Of a stretch of 64,000 bases of DNA, positions 36,460 to 44,742 are shown in pieces (within the stretch, counting starts at the first letter, position 1; each line of letters opens with the position of its first letter). Source of the DNA: UBA2334 sp049653005 (GTDB taxonomy: Bacteria; Pseudomonadota; Gammaproteobacteria; Burkholderiales; Burkholderiaceae_C); the NCBI GenBank assembly GCA_049653005.1, contig JBASFL010000104.1, forward strand, positions 37,046-101,045, read 5' to 3'. The position numbers and the translations under genes were made by a program. The notes under the pieces are model-generated. The model did not search any database. It worked only from the letters and a program-made list of their open reading frames with translations, and was not told the origin of the DNA.

Positions 36460-36465
36460 TATAAT
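36460..36465 (+). promoter_or_regulatory. Consensus -10 box before the zinc-ribbon gene
   Basis: TATAAT at 36460-36465, about 38 bp before the ATG of the FmdB-like gene. A TTGAAA lies 14 bp upstream, closer than the ideal spacing. It suggests a separate promoter for the fmdB-DUF502-aspS genes. Confidence 0.5.
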
Positions 36466-36503
36466 TTCTGGTTTTGTTGACTTTCCCACCGGGTTCAAGC
36501 TTT

Positions 36504-36830
36504 ATGCCTATCTATGCGTACAAATGCGGGTCTTGTGGACATGCCAAAGACGTTTTGCAGAAGATGTCAGATGCACCGCTGACCGCTTGCCCCCACTGCG
36601 GGGCCGAAACGTTTTCCAAACAACTCACCGCTGCGGGCTTTCAGCTGAAAGGCTCAGGCTGGTATGCCACCGATTTCCGTGGCGGCTCGGGCGGCACGGC
36701 TGCTGCTGCCACTGGCGCCACAGCCACAGCGGCCACCTCAGAGCCCGCCGCGTCAGGCACTTCGTCCTCCGACACCAGTGCATCTGCACCGGCTGCCACA
36801 CCGTGTGGCGGCTCCTGTGCGTGCCACTGA
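36504..36830 (+). CDS. FmdB-family zinc-ribbon protein
   Basis: A 108-residue protein. Residues 1-45 are the zinc ribbon (CGSCG and CPHCG, four zinc ligands). Then follows GFQLKGSGWYATDF, the usual FmdB continuation, and a low-complexity Ala/Thr/Ser tail ending in CGGSCACH, which could bind metal. FmdB was named as a regulator of formamidase/amidase genes, but the role of these proteins here is unknown. It lies 10 bp before a DUF502 gene and close to aspS, a conserved betaproteobacterial order. Confidence 0.88.
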   Translation: MPIYAYKCGSCGHAKDVLQKMSDAPLTACPHCGAETFSKQLTAAGFQLKGSGWYATDFRGGSGGTAAAATGATATAATSEPAASGTSSSDTSASAPAATPCGGSCACH

Positions 36831-36840
36831 GGTGCTGTTG

Positions 36841-37461
36841 ATGGCCGCTTTGCGCAAATGGTTGTTTTCCGGTCTGCTGGTGCTGGTGCCGTTGATCATC
36901 ACCTTGTGGGTGATCGACTGGGTGGTGTCCACGCTGGACAAAACCCTGCACATACTGCCCGCCAGCTGGCAGCCCGACCAATGGTTGGGCTGGCACATAC
37001 CGGGCCTGGGGGTGTTGTTTGCGCTGGTGGTGGTGCTCAGCATTGGGGCCATGGCCTCCAACATTGTGGGCAACCGGCTGGTCAGCTGGTGGCACGCTTT
37101 GCTGCACCGCATCCCGGTGGTGCGTTCCATTTACTCGGGTGTGAAGCAGGTGTCAGACACTTTGTTTTCCGAAAAAGGCAATGCATTCCGCCAGGCGCTG
37201 TTGGTGCAGTGGCCCCACCCTGGCATGTGGACCATTGCTTTTTTGACCGGCACGCCCAGCGGTGACGTGGCCACCAAACTGCCCGACGATTGCGTCAGCG
37301 TGTTTGTGCCCACCACCCCCAACCCCACGGGTGGGTATTTCGTGATGGTGAAAAAGTCCGATTGCGTTGAGCTGTCCATGAGCGTGGACGAGGCGCTGAC
37401 TTACGTGGTGTCCATGGGCGTGATCGTGCCCGGTGGTGCCAAACCCCCTTCTTCCGTTTGA
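36841..37461 (+). CDS. DUF502 inner-membrane protein
   Basis: A 206-residue membrane protein with two hydrophobic segments (about 9-30 and 57-80) and a soluble C-terminal domain containing PVVRSIYSGVKQVSDTL and the VFVPTTPNPTGGY motif that defines DUF502. Function unknown. The start at 36841 lies 10 bp after the zinc-ribbon gene, and aspS follows 48 bp later, so the three are probably one transcript. Confidence 0.87.
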   Translation: MAALRKWLFSGLLVLVPLIITLWVIDWVVSTLDKTLHILPASWQPDQWLGWHIPGLGVLFALVVVLSIGAMASNIVGNRLVSWWHALLHRIPVVRSIYSGVKQVSDTLFSEKGNAFRQALLVQWPHPGMWTIAFLTGTPSGDVATKLPDDCVSVFVPTTPNPTGGYFVMVKKSDCVELSMSVDEALTYVVSMGVIVPGGAKPPSSV

Positions 37462-37509
37462 TCCACAGCCCACCACGGGCTGTTTCCCCTTGATTTGAAA
37501 GACAAGAAC

Positions 37510-39312
37510 ATGGCTATGCGCTCCCACTATTGCGGTCTGGTGACCGAGGCCCTGCTGGGCCAAACCGTGACCCTGTGTGGCTGGGTCAACCGCCGTCGCG
37601 ACCACGGTGGCGTGATTTTTGTGGACCTGCGCGACCGCGAAGGCTACGTGCAAGTGGTGTGTGACCCCGACCGCCCTGACATGTTCAAAACCGCCGAAGA
37701 CGTGCGCAACGAGTTTTGTGTGCAGGTCAAAGGTCTGGTGCGTGCGCGCCCCGACGGCACCACCAACGACAACCTCAAAAGCGGCAAGATTGAGGTGCTG
37801 TGCCACGAGCTGACGGTGCTCAACCCCTCCGTCACGCCCCCGTTCACCATGGACGACGACAACCTGTCGGAAACCACCCGCCTGACGCACCGTGTGCTGG
37901 ACCTGCGCCGTCCTCACATGCAGAAAAACCTCATGCTGCGCTACAAAGTGGCCATGGAGGTGCGCAAGTTTCTGGATGCCAACGGCTTCATTGACATCGA
38001 AACACCCATGCTCACCAAGAGCACGCCCGAAGGCGCACGCGACTATTTGGTGCCCAGCCGTGTGAACGATGGCCAGTTTTTTGCGCTGCCCCAGTCCCCC
38101 CAGCTGTTCAAGCAGCTGTTGATGGTGGCGGGGTACGACCGGTACTACCAGATCACCAAGTGCTTCCGCGACGAAGACCTGCGTGCCGACCGCCAGCCGG
38201 AATTCACCCAGATCGATATCGAGACCTCGTTCCTGACCGAGCAAGACATCCGTGACATGTTCCAGGGCATGATCAAAACCGTGTTCCAGAACACCATGGG
38301 TGTGGACCTGGGCGACTTCCCTGTGATGGCCTACGCCGAAGCCATGCACCGCTACGGCTCTGACAAGCCCGACCTGCGCGTGAAGCTGGAGTTCACCGAA
38401 CTCACCGATGTGATGGCCGACGTGGACTTCAAGGTGTTCAGCGCACCCGCCTTGGCCAAAAACGGCCGCGTGGTTGCCCTGCGCGTGCCCGGCGGCAGCG
38501 ACATCAGCCGCAGCGAAATCGACGCCTACACCGAGTTCGTCAAAATTTACGGTGCCAAAGGCTTGGCCTGGATCAAGGTCAACGACGTGGCCCAGGGCCG
38601 CGATGGCCTGCAAAGCCCCATCGTCAAAAACCTGCACGACGCGGCCATTGCCGCCATCTTGCAACGCAGCGGCGCGCAAAACGGCGACATCCTGTTCTTC
38701 GGTGCCGACAAAGCCAAGGTGGTGAACGACGCCATCGGTGCCCTGCGCATCAAAATCGGTCACAGCGAATTGGCCAAAAAGCAGGGCTTCTTTGAAGACC
38801 GTTGGGCCCCCCTGTGGGTGGTGGACTTCCCCATGTTCGAACAGGACGACGACGAAAGCCGCTGGAACGCGGTGCACCACCCTTTCACCGCCCCCAAAGA
38901 CGGCCACGAAGACTACATGGACACGGACCCCGGCAAATGCATTGCCAAGGCCTATGACATGGTGCTCAACGGTTGGGAACTGGGCGGCGGTTCGGTGCGT
39001 ATTCACCGCGCCGACGTGCAGGCCAAGGTGTTTGCCGCGCTCAACATCACGCCGGAAGAGCAACAGGTCAAGTTCGGCTTCCTGCTCGATGCGCTGCAAT
39101 ACGGCGCGCCGCCCCACGGCGGTTTGGCCTTTGGCCTGGACCGCCTGATCACGCTGATGACCAAGGCCGAGTCCATCCGCGACGTGATTGCTTTCCCCAA
39201 AACCCAGCGCGCCCAGTGCCTGCTGACCCAGGCCCCCAGCCCGGTGGACGAGAAGCAATTGCGCGAACTGCACATCCGCCTGCGCAACCCCGACGCCGTC
39301 AAGGCGGGCTGA
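37510..39312 (+). CDS. aspS: Aspartyl-tRNA synthetase
   Basis: Class IIb synthetase of 600 residues that charges tRNA-Asp (in this lineage often also tRNA-Asn). The N-terminal OB-fold anticodon domain covers about 1-105; the catalytic domain has motif 2 (CFRDEDLRADRQPEFTQIDIE) and motif 3 (GGLAFGLDRLITLM). The bacterial GAD insertion domain lies at about 290-420. The ATG at 37510 is used; a start 15 bp upstream is also open. nudB follows by 23 bp. Confidence 0.97.
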   Translation: MAMRSHYCGLVTEALLGQTVTLCGWVNRRRDHGGVIFVDLRDREGYVQVVCDPDRPDMFKTAEDVRNEFCVQVKGLVRARPDGTTNDNLKSGKIEVLCHELTVLNPSVTPPFTMDDDNLSETTRLTHRVLDLRRPHMQKNLMLRYKVAMEVRKFLDANGFIDIETPMLTKSTPEGARDYLVPSRVNDGQFFALPQSPQLFKQLLMVAGYDRYYQITKCFRDEDLRADRQPEFTQIDIETSFLTEQDIRDMFQGMIKTVFQNTMGVDLGDFPVMAYAEAMHRYGSDKPDLRVKLEFTELTDVMADVDFKVFSAPALAKNGRVVALRVPGGSDISRSEIDAYTEFVKIYGAKGLAWIKVNDVAQGRDGLQSPIVKNLHDAAIAAILQRSGAQNGDILFFGADKAKVVNDAIGALRIKIGHSELAKKQGFFEDRWAPLWVVDFPMFEQDDDESRWNAVHHPFTAPKDGHEDYMDTDPGKCIAKAYDMVLNGWELGGGSVRIHRADVQAKVFAALNITPEEQQVKFGFLLDALQYGAPPHGGLAFGLDRLITLMTKAESIRDVIAFPKTQRAQCLLTQAPSPVDEKQLRELHIRLRNPDAVKAG

Positions 39313-39335
39313 AGCAGGGCGGGGCAGGGCGTCCT

Positions 39336-39797
39336 TTGCCCCTGTTCAAAACGCCTGAGTCGGTGCTGGTGGTGATGTACACCCCAGCACTGGACGTGCT
39401 GCTGATTGAGCGCACCGATTCGCCGGGTTTTTGGCAATCGGTCACCGGCTCCAAAGACTGGGCCGGTGAACCTTGGGTCGGCACCGCACGGCGCGAAGTC
39501 GCCGAGGAAACCGGTGTGGACACACACGCCCCCGGTCACACGCTGACCGATTGGCACCTGGAAAACGTTTACGACATTTACCCGGCCTGGCGGCACCGCT
39601 ATGCGCCAGGCGTGGTGTTCAACACCGAACACCTGTTTGGCTTGGCCCTGCCTGCCCGCGTACCCGTGGCGTTGAGCCCCCGAGAGCACACCCGCAGCGT
39701 GTGGTTGCCCTGGCGCGACGCCGCAGACCGTTGCAGCTCGGCCTCCAACGCCGAAGCCATCCTGCAGTTACCCAGGCTGGCATCATGCAAGGCATGA
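39336..39797 (+). CDS. nudB: Dihydroneopterin triphosphate diphosphatase
   Basis: Nudix hydrolase of 153 residues that removes pyrophosphate from dihydroneopterin triphosphate in folate synthesis. The Nudix signature ends in ARREVAEETGV. No ATG or GTG occurs where the protein should begin; the TTG at 39336 gives PLFKTPESVLVVMYTPALDV, the family N-terminus, with a purine-rich GGGGCAGGG upstream. It follows aspS directly and its stop overlaps the ATG of the next gene. folE, which makes the precursor of its substrate, is 2.2 kb downstream. Confidence 0.88.
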   Translation: MPLFKTPESVLVVMYTPALDVLLIERTDSPGFWQSVTGSKDWAGEPWVGTARREVAEETGVDTHAPGHTLTDWHLENVYDIYPAWRHRYAPGVVFNTEHLFGLALPARVPVALSPREHTRSVWLPWRDAADRCSSASNAEAILQLPRLASCKA

Positions 39798-40522
39798 GCA
39801 CACTGCGCATTGCCACGTACAACATCCACAAAGGCGTGCAAGGCCTCGGGCCTGCGCAGCGGCTGGAAATTCACAACCTGGTGCACGCGGTCGAGCAGTT
39901 CGACGCCGACCTGGTGTGCCTGCAAGAGGTGCGCAGCCACCACCGCAAGCTGGCCCAGCGCTTTGCCCGTTGGCCCCAGCAGGGGCAGGCCGACTATTTG
40001 TCGCCCGAAGGCTACGAGGCGGTGTACCGCACCAATGCCCTCACGCGCCATGGTGAACACGGCAACGCACTGCTCACCCGTTGGCCCGTGGTGGCCATTG
40101 CGCACGAAGACGTGTCTGACCACCGGTTCGAACAACGCGGTTTGTTGCACGTGAAAGTGGCGGTGGATGGCACACCCGTGCACGTGGTGGTGGTGCACCT
40201 GGGGCTGCTGGCGGCGGGGCGGGAGCGCCAGGTGCAGCGCCTGGGTCATTACCTGGCCCGTGCGGTGCCCGCCGACGAGCGCTTGGTGGTGGCCGGGGAT
40301 TTCAACGACTGGGGCGGTCGCTTGCACCAGCCCATGGCTGCGTTGGACCTGCGCACCTTCGAGGGCATACGCCTGGCCACCTTTCCGTCGCGCATGCCTG
40401 TGCTGCACCTCGACCGCATTTACGTGCGTGGCCTGGTGCCCGTGCATGCCCTGGTGCCCCACGGCAAGGCCTGGGCCCGCATGTCGGACCACCTGCCGCT
40501 GATTGCCGAGTTCACGCTCTGA
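39794..40522 (+). CDS. Endonuclease/exonuclease/phosphatase family protein
   Basis: A 242-residue EEP-superfamily hydrolase. LRIATYNIHKG, DLVCLQEVRS with the metal-binding Glu, VVAGDFNDWG and SDHLPLIAEF are the four catalytic signatures. The substrate may be a nucleic acid or a phospholipid head group. It begins with an ATGA overlap on the nudB stop and is followed by a phospholipase D-type synthase, a pairing also seen in other proteobacteria (ybhP-clsB-type order), which favours a lipid role; that is inference. Confidence 0.88.
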   Translation: MSTLRIATYNIHKGVQGLGPAQRLEIHNLVHAVEQFDADLVCLQEVRSHHRKLAQRFARWPQQGQADYLSPEGYEAVYRTNALTRHGEHGNALLTRWPVVAIAHEDVSDHRFEQRGLLHVKVAVDGTPVHVVVVHLGLLAAGRERQVQRLGHYLARAVPADERLVVAGDFNDWGGRLHQPMAALDLRTFEGIRLATFPSRMPVLHLDRIYVRGLVPVHALVPHGKAWARMSDHLPLIAEFTL

Positions 40523-40527
40523 CCGCT

Positions 40528-41796
40528 GTGCCGCAGCCCGCTTACTCACCGCCACCGCCACCGCCACCGCCACCGCCACCGCCCCCGCGCGCCCAGCGCG
40601 GTGCCCCGCGTTGGCCCGGCTCCCGCATGCAAACCGGGCACCGGCTGGTGTTGTTGCCCGGGGGCGATGCCTTGTTTGCCGCGCTCGTGCAGGCCATGGA
40701 CACGGCCCGCACATCGGTGCACCTGGAAACCTACATTTTCGAGTTTGAAGGTGCGCCCCTGCGCGTGGCCGAGGCCTTGGAGCGGGCTGCCCAGCGGGGC
40801 CTGAGCGTGCGACTGGTGGTGGATGGCATCGGCACCGGCCCGCTGCCGGTTGAGTGGCGGGACCGCTTTGACCGCGCTGGCGTGCAGTGGCGCGTGTTCG
40901 CCCCGTTGGGGCGCTTCGGTTTGCTCATTCCCAGCCGGTGGCGGCGGCTGCACCGCAAATTGTGTGTGGTGGACGGCGTGCTGGGGTTTTGTGGCGGCAT
41001 CAATGTGATCGACGACCACCTGGACCCCGCCATGGGCCCGCTGACGCACCCGCGTTTTGACTTTGCCGTGCGCTGCACCGGTCCCCTGGTGCTGCCCATG
41101 GCCTTCACCGTGCTGCAACTGTGGTGGCGCATGGACGCGCTGAAAAAAGCCCGCCAGAGCGAATTTCGCCGCGCCTGGGCCGACGTGTTGGCCAGTGCCC
41201 ACCCACCGCCTGCCCAGCCGGGTGTCACCGCCCAACTGGTGTTGCGCGACAACCTGTGGCACCGCAACGACATCGAACGCGCTTATTTGGCCGCCATTGC
41301 CGACGCCCGCCACGAGGTGGTGCTGGCCAATGCCTACTTTGTGCCCGGTGGGCGCCTGAGGCGCGCCTTGTTGCAAGCCGCTCGCCGGGGTGTGCGGGTG
41401 CGGGTGCTGCTGCAAGGCAAGTACGAGGGGTTCATGCAATACCACGCCGCCCGCCCGGTGTACAAACAGCTGCTGGACGGCGGGGTGGAGCTGCGGGAAT
41501 ACACCCTCAGTGCGTTGCACGCCAAGGTGGCCGTGGTGGACCACCGCTGGGCCACCGTGGGCTCCAGCAACCTGGACCCTTTGAGTTTGCTGCTGGCCCG
41601 CGAGGCCAATGTCGTCAGCACCGACGTGGCGTTTGCCACCGATCTGCACAGGCACCTGATGCACGCCTGGGCGCACGCGGCCGAGCCCCTGGACCACACC
41701 GCACTGCGCCTGCGGCCGTGGCGGCAACGGGTGTGGGACCGCGTGGCGTTTGGGTTGATGCGGGCCGTGTTGTTCATCAGCGGCCACCGGTATTGA
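40528..41796 (+). CDS. clsB: Cardiolipin synthase-like phospholipase D protein
   Basis: A phospholipase D-fold enzyme with two HKD motifs: LHRKLCVVDGVLGFCGG near 146-162 and LHAKVAVVDHRWATVGSSN near 331-349. Such proteins join phosphatidyl groups to make cardiolipin. The protein is 422 residues from the GTG at 40528. That start includes a pure proline run encoded by six ACCGCC units (40548-40583); a start at the ATG 40627 would remove it and better matches the usual ClsB N-terminus. Neither has a clear ribosome site. A dispersed repeat copy follows the gene. Confidence 0.88.
   Translation: MPQPAYSPPPPPPPPPPPPPRAQRGAPRWPGSRMQTGHRLVLLPGGDALFAALVQAMDTARTSVHLETYIFEFEGAPLRVAEALERAAQRGLSVRLVVDGIGTGPLPVEWRDRFDRAGVQWRVFAPLGRFGLLIPSRWRRLHRKLCVVDGVLGFCGGINVIDDHLDPAMGPLTHPRFDFAVRCTGPLVLPMAFTVLQLWWRMDALKKARQSEFRRAWADVLASAHPPPAQPGVTAQLVLRDNLWHRNDIERAYLAAIADARHEVVLANAYFVPGGRLRRALLQAARRGVRVRVLLQGKYEGFMQYHAARPVYKQLLDGGVELREYTLSALHAKVAVVDHRWATVGSSNLDPLSLLLAREANVVSTDVAFATDLHRHLMHAWAHAAEPLDHTALRLRPWRQRVWDRVAFGLMRAVLFISGHRY
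40548..40583 (+). repeat. Hexanucleotide tandem repeat (ACCGCC)6
   Basis: Six perfect ACCGCC units at the 5' end of the clsB-like gene, read as alternating CCG and CCA proline codons. Gain or loss of units would keep the frame. Confidence 0.9.
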
Positions 41797-41808
41797 TTGT
41801 TTGGTATC

Positions 41809-41858
41809 AAATATATAGCAAACTGTTCAATAAAATAAAGCGCTGGAGGGTTAAAAAC
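41809..41858 (-). repeat. Dispersed 45-bp repeat, copy 8 (clsB-folE gap)
   Basis: On the minus strand AACCCTCCAGCGCTTTATTT, then GTTTGCTATATATT. The core starts at 41843 and GCTA at 41819. The surroundings are A+T-rich compared with the window. Confidence 0.85.
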
Positions 41859-41967
41859 CTTTAAAAGCAAAGGGACAAGAGCGCAGCGCGGTCACAAAAT
41901 GAACCCGGTGGTAGCATTGTTCTCAACGGTTCAGAAACAGCCATTCCCCTTGAACGGGCAACCCAAC

Positions 41968-42669
41968 ATGACCCCCATCGACGACGACGCAGGCACCCCG
42001 GTGTCCGTCAAAATCCGCGAGCGCCTCGCCGCCGCCCGCCAGCGCTACCACGGCAACGACAACATTGCAGCGTTCATCCAGCCCGGTGAGCTTGACCAGT
42101 TGCTCGATGAAGTGGCAGCCAAAATGCAGGGCGTGCTGGAGAGCATGGTCATTGACACCGAAAACGACCACAACTCCAAAGACACGGCCCGCCGCGTGGC
42201 CAAGATGTACCTCACCGAGGTGTTCAAAGGCCGCTACGTGCATGGCCCTTCGGTCACCGAGTTTCCCAACGCCGAGCACCTGAACGAGCTGATGATCGTC
42301 GGCCCCATCACCGTGCGCAGCGCTTGCAGCCACCACCTGTGCCCCGTCATCGGGCAGGTGTGGATTGGCGTGTTGCCCAACGAGCACACCAACGTGATCG
42401 GCCTGTCCAAATACGCCCGCATGGCCGAGTGGATCATGGGCCGCCCCCAGATTCAGGAAGAGGCCGTGGTGCAACTGGCCGATTTGATTCAGGAAAAAAC
42501 CTCCCCCGATGGCTTGGCCATCGTCATGGAAGCCAGCCACTTCTGCATGGGCTGGCGCGGTGTGAAGGACATGGACAGCAAAATGATCAACTCGGTCATG
42601 CGCGGCGTGTTCCTGAAAGACCCCAACCTGCGCCGTGAGTTTTTGTCCCTCATTCCCCGGAAAGGCTGA
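41968..42669 (+). CDS. folE: GTP cyclohydrolase I
   Basis: Homodecameric zinc enzyme that opens GTP to form dihydroneopterin triphosphate, the first step of folate synthesis. It has 233 residues from the ATG at 41968 (MTPIDDDAGTPVSVK), which agrees with the family; an ATG at 41899 would add 23 residues. The zinc and active-site segment SACSHHLCPVIG, then GLSKYARMAEW and SHFCMGWRG with the second cysteine ligand are present. It heads an operon with a BLUF sensor and an SDR. Confidence 0.95.
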   Translation: MTPIDDDAGTPVSVKIRERLAAARQRYHGNDNIAAFIQPGELDQLLDEVAAKMQGVLESMVIDTENDHNSKDTARRVAKMYLTEVFKGRYVHGPSVTEFPNAEHLNELMIVGPITVRSACSHHLCPVIGQVWIGVLPNEHTNVIGLSKYARMAEWIMGRPQIQEEAVVQLADLIQEKTSPDGLAIVMEASHFCMGWRGVKDMDSKMINSVMRGVFLKDPNLRREFLSLIPRKG

Positions 42670-42673
42670 TGCC

Positions 42674-43099
42674 ATGTTGATTCGACTGCTTTACGTGAGC
42701 CGCGCTGTAGACAAAAACGACAAGGCCGCCATCGACGCTATCCTGGCCAGCGCCCGCAGCCACAACCCAGAAAACGGCATCACCGGTGTGCTCTGCTACG
42801 GCGGTGGCATCTTTTTGCAGGCCATCGAAGGCGGGCGCTCGGCGGTGAACGAGCTGTACGCCCACATCATCCGCGACGACCGCCACACGGCCGTGCAACT
42901 GCTGCACTACGAGGAAATCACCGAACGCCACTTTGGCGGTTGGACCATGGGTCAGGTCAACTTGGCCAAGCTCAACACTTCCATTGTGTTGAAGTATTCC
43001 GAGCGTCCCGAGTTCGACCCCTACGGCGTGTCTGGCAAAGTCAGCATGGCGCTGCTGGAAGAGCTGATGGCCACCGCCTCCATTGTGGGCCGGGTGTGA
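42674..43099 (+). CDS. BLUF-domain blue-light sensor
   Basis: A 141-residue single-domain BLUF photoreceptor, which binds FAD and senses blue light by rearranging hydrogen bonds. The key residues are all there: Tyr7, Asn31 and Gln49 (FLQAIEG), plus Trp90 and Met92 in GGWTMG. About 45 residues follow the domain and probably form the two helices that cap it. There is no attached output domain, so it must signal by protein-protein contact. It starts 4 bp after folE and overlaps the SDR gene, so it is translated with both; a functional link to folate or pterin synthesis is not known. Confidence 0.92.
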   Translation: MLIRLLYVSRAVDKNDKAAIDAILASARSHNPENGITGVLCYGGGIFLQAIEGGRSAVNELYAHIIRDDRHTAVQLLHYEEITERHFGGWTMGQVNLAKLNTSIVLKYSERPEFDPYGVSGKVSMALLEELMATASIVGRV

Positions 43100-43833
43100 G
43101 CGCGGTTGCCCTGGTCACCGGCGCGCGCGGTGGCATCGGCCGTGAGCTGGTGTGCCTGCTGCGCGTGGCTGGCCACCGCGTGGTGGCCGTGGGGCGTGAC
43201 GGGGCCAGCCTTCAAGCGGTGGCGGCCGACGGCCACGTGGCCGCCGACGTCACCACCCCCGAGGGTGCGGCCCATGCCGTGGCCGAAGCCACCCGGCTGA
43301 TGGGGGCCCCACCGGCCTTGCTCGCGCATTGCGTGGGCAGCACCCTGATTGCCCCAATTCACCGAACCACCGCCGAGCAATACCGCGAGGTCATGCGCGT
43401 CAACCTGGACAGTGCGTTTTACATGTTGTCGGCCTGGCAAGCCCCGCTGCGCGAGGGCAAGCTGCCCGGCGCTGCCGTGCTCGCCAGCTCGGTGGTATCG
43501 AGGGTGGGCGTGGCCAACCACGAGGCCATTGCCGCCGCCAAAGGCGGCATCGAAGCGCTGGCCCGTGGCATGGCCGCCACTTACGCGGCCCAGGGGCTGC
43601 GCGTCAACGTGGTGGCACCCGGCATGACCGACACCCCCATGACGGCAAGCATGCTGAAAACCGATGCTCAGCGCGAGGGCGCAGGCAAACAATACCCGCC
43701 CGGTGGTGTGCAAACCGCCGCCGAAGTGGCGGACGCCATGGCCTGGCTTCTCAGCCCGGAGGCCAGGCGCATCACCGGCCAGGTGTTGGCCGTGGACGGT
43801 GGCTTCAGCCACACCCGTCCCCTGGTGCGCTGA
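43096..43833 (+). CDS. SDR-family oxidoreductase lacking the catalytic tyrosine
   Basis: A 245-residue short-chain dehydrogenase/reductase. It starts at a GTG (43096) that overlaps the BLUF stop. The cofactor loop VTGARGGIGREL and the C-terminal GQVLAVDGGF are classical. In the active site the expected S-x12-Y-x3-K pattern reads ASSVVSRVGVANHEAIAAAK: Ser and Lys remain, but isoleucine occupies the tyrosine place. It may be an atypical reductase or a non-catalytic binding protein. Lies between a BLUF sensor and a DUF429 gene. Confidence 0.88.
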   Translation: MSAVALVTGARGGIGRELVCLLRVAGHRVVAVGRDGASLQAVAADGHVAADVTTPEGAAHAVAEATRLMGAPPALLAHCVGSTLIAPIHRTTAEQYREVMRVNLDSAFYMLSAWQAPLREGKLPGAAVLASSVVSRVGVANHEAIAAAKGGIEALARGMAATYAAQGLRVNVVAPGMTDTPMTASMLKTDAQREGAGKQYPPGGVQTAAEVADAMAWLLSPEARRITGQVLAVDGGFSHTRPLVR

Positions 43834-43846
43834 CCCTGGCGTCGAC

Positions 43847-44695
43847 GTGACCACCCCACCCGAGCCCGAGTTGTTGGGCTGTGATTTTTCCAGCAGCCCC
43901 ACCGCCAAAAAAAACATTGTTTTGGCCTCCGGGCGCTTGGTGGGTGGCGTTGTTCAGCTACAAAAAACAGAAAACTTCGCCAGCCTGGCAGCGTGGTCGG
44001 CGCGTTTGCAGCAAAGCGCCTGGGTGGGGGGCTTTGACCTGCCGTTTGGGCTGCCGCGCGAACTGGTGATGTCTCTGGGGTGGCCCACCACCTGGGAGCC
44101 GTGTGTGCGTCACTTTGCCGGTTTGCCACGGGCCGACATCCGGTCGCTGTTCAAGGCCTTTTGCGACGCCCGCCCGGTGGGTGGCAAGTTCGCCCACCGC
44201 GCCACCGACCGCCCAGCGGGCTCCAGCCCCAGCATGAAGTGGGTCAACCCACCGGTGGCCTGGATGCTGCATGCCGGCGTGCCCGTGCTGCTCGATGTCG
44301 GTGCCACGCTGCCGGGGCTGCACGCCGGGGCGGCATCCCCGGCCCCACAGCGGGTGGCGCTGGAAGCCTACCCCGGCCTGCTGGCCCGCGAGCTGCTGGG
44401 CGGTGCCCGCAGCTACAAAAGCGACGACACGGCCAAACAAACCCCCGAACGCTGGCTGGCCCGCAAAGACCTGCTCACCGCGCTGGAGCAAGGGCGCACC
44501 CGCCTGGGCCTGCGCCTCAAGCTCAGCCCCGCCCAGGCCGACGGGTTGCTGGCCGATGCCAGCGGCGACCGGCTGGACGCGGTGCTGTGCCTGGTGCAGG
44601 CGGCCTGGGCTTTGCAGCGCCACCGAGCGGGTGACGCGTGGTGGGGCTTGCCCGCCGATCTGGACCCGCTGGAGGGTTGGATCGTCACCGCCTGA
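43847..44695 (+). CDS. DUF429 protein
   Basis: A 282-residue DUF429 protein, a family with an RNase H-like fold and predicted nuclease activity. It starts at a GTG (43847), 13 bp after the SDR stop. The early GCDFSSSPTAKKN and later VGGFDLPFGLPRELV hold the acidic residues expected for this fold, and SGDRLDAVLCLVQAAWA is the conserved C-terminal helix. A dispersed repeat copy (43918-43967) lies in the coding sequence and encodes ASGRLVGGVVQLQK between the first two strands. Biological role unknown. Confidence 0.75.
   Translation: MTTPPEPELLGCDFSSSPTAKKNIVLASGRLVGGVVQLQKTENFASLAAWSARLQQSAWVGGFDLPFGLPRELVMSLGWPTTWEPCVRHFAGLPRADIRSLFKAFCDARPVGGKFAHRATDRPAGSSPSMKWVNPPVAWMLHAGVPVLLDVGATLPGLHAGAASPAPQRVALEAYPGLLARELLGGARSYKSDDTAKQTPERWLARKDLLTALEQGRTRLGLRLKLSPAQADGLLADASGDRLDAVLCLVQAAWALQRHRAGDAWWGLPADLDPLEGWIVTA
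43918..43967 (+). repeat. Dispersed 45-bp repeat, copy 9 (inside DUF429 gene)
   Basis: TTTTGGCCTCCGGGCGCTTG core and TTCAGCTACAAAAAA box; the core starts at 43933 and GCTA at 43957. Read in a different frame from copies 1, 3 and 5. Confidence 0.82.
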
Positions 44696-44742
44696 GCTGG
44701 GTCAAGCCGGGGCCCCCAGGGGCGTGGAACAATCCGCCCCCT

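Noticed and set aside
37153..39273. A 706-codon open frame antisense to aspS
   Set aside because: It mirrors the codons of aspS; high G+C at third positions removes stops on the opposite strand. The His- and Gly-rich translation has no domain signature.
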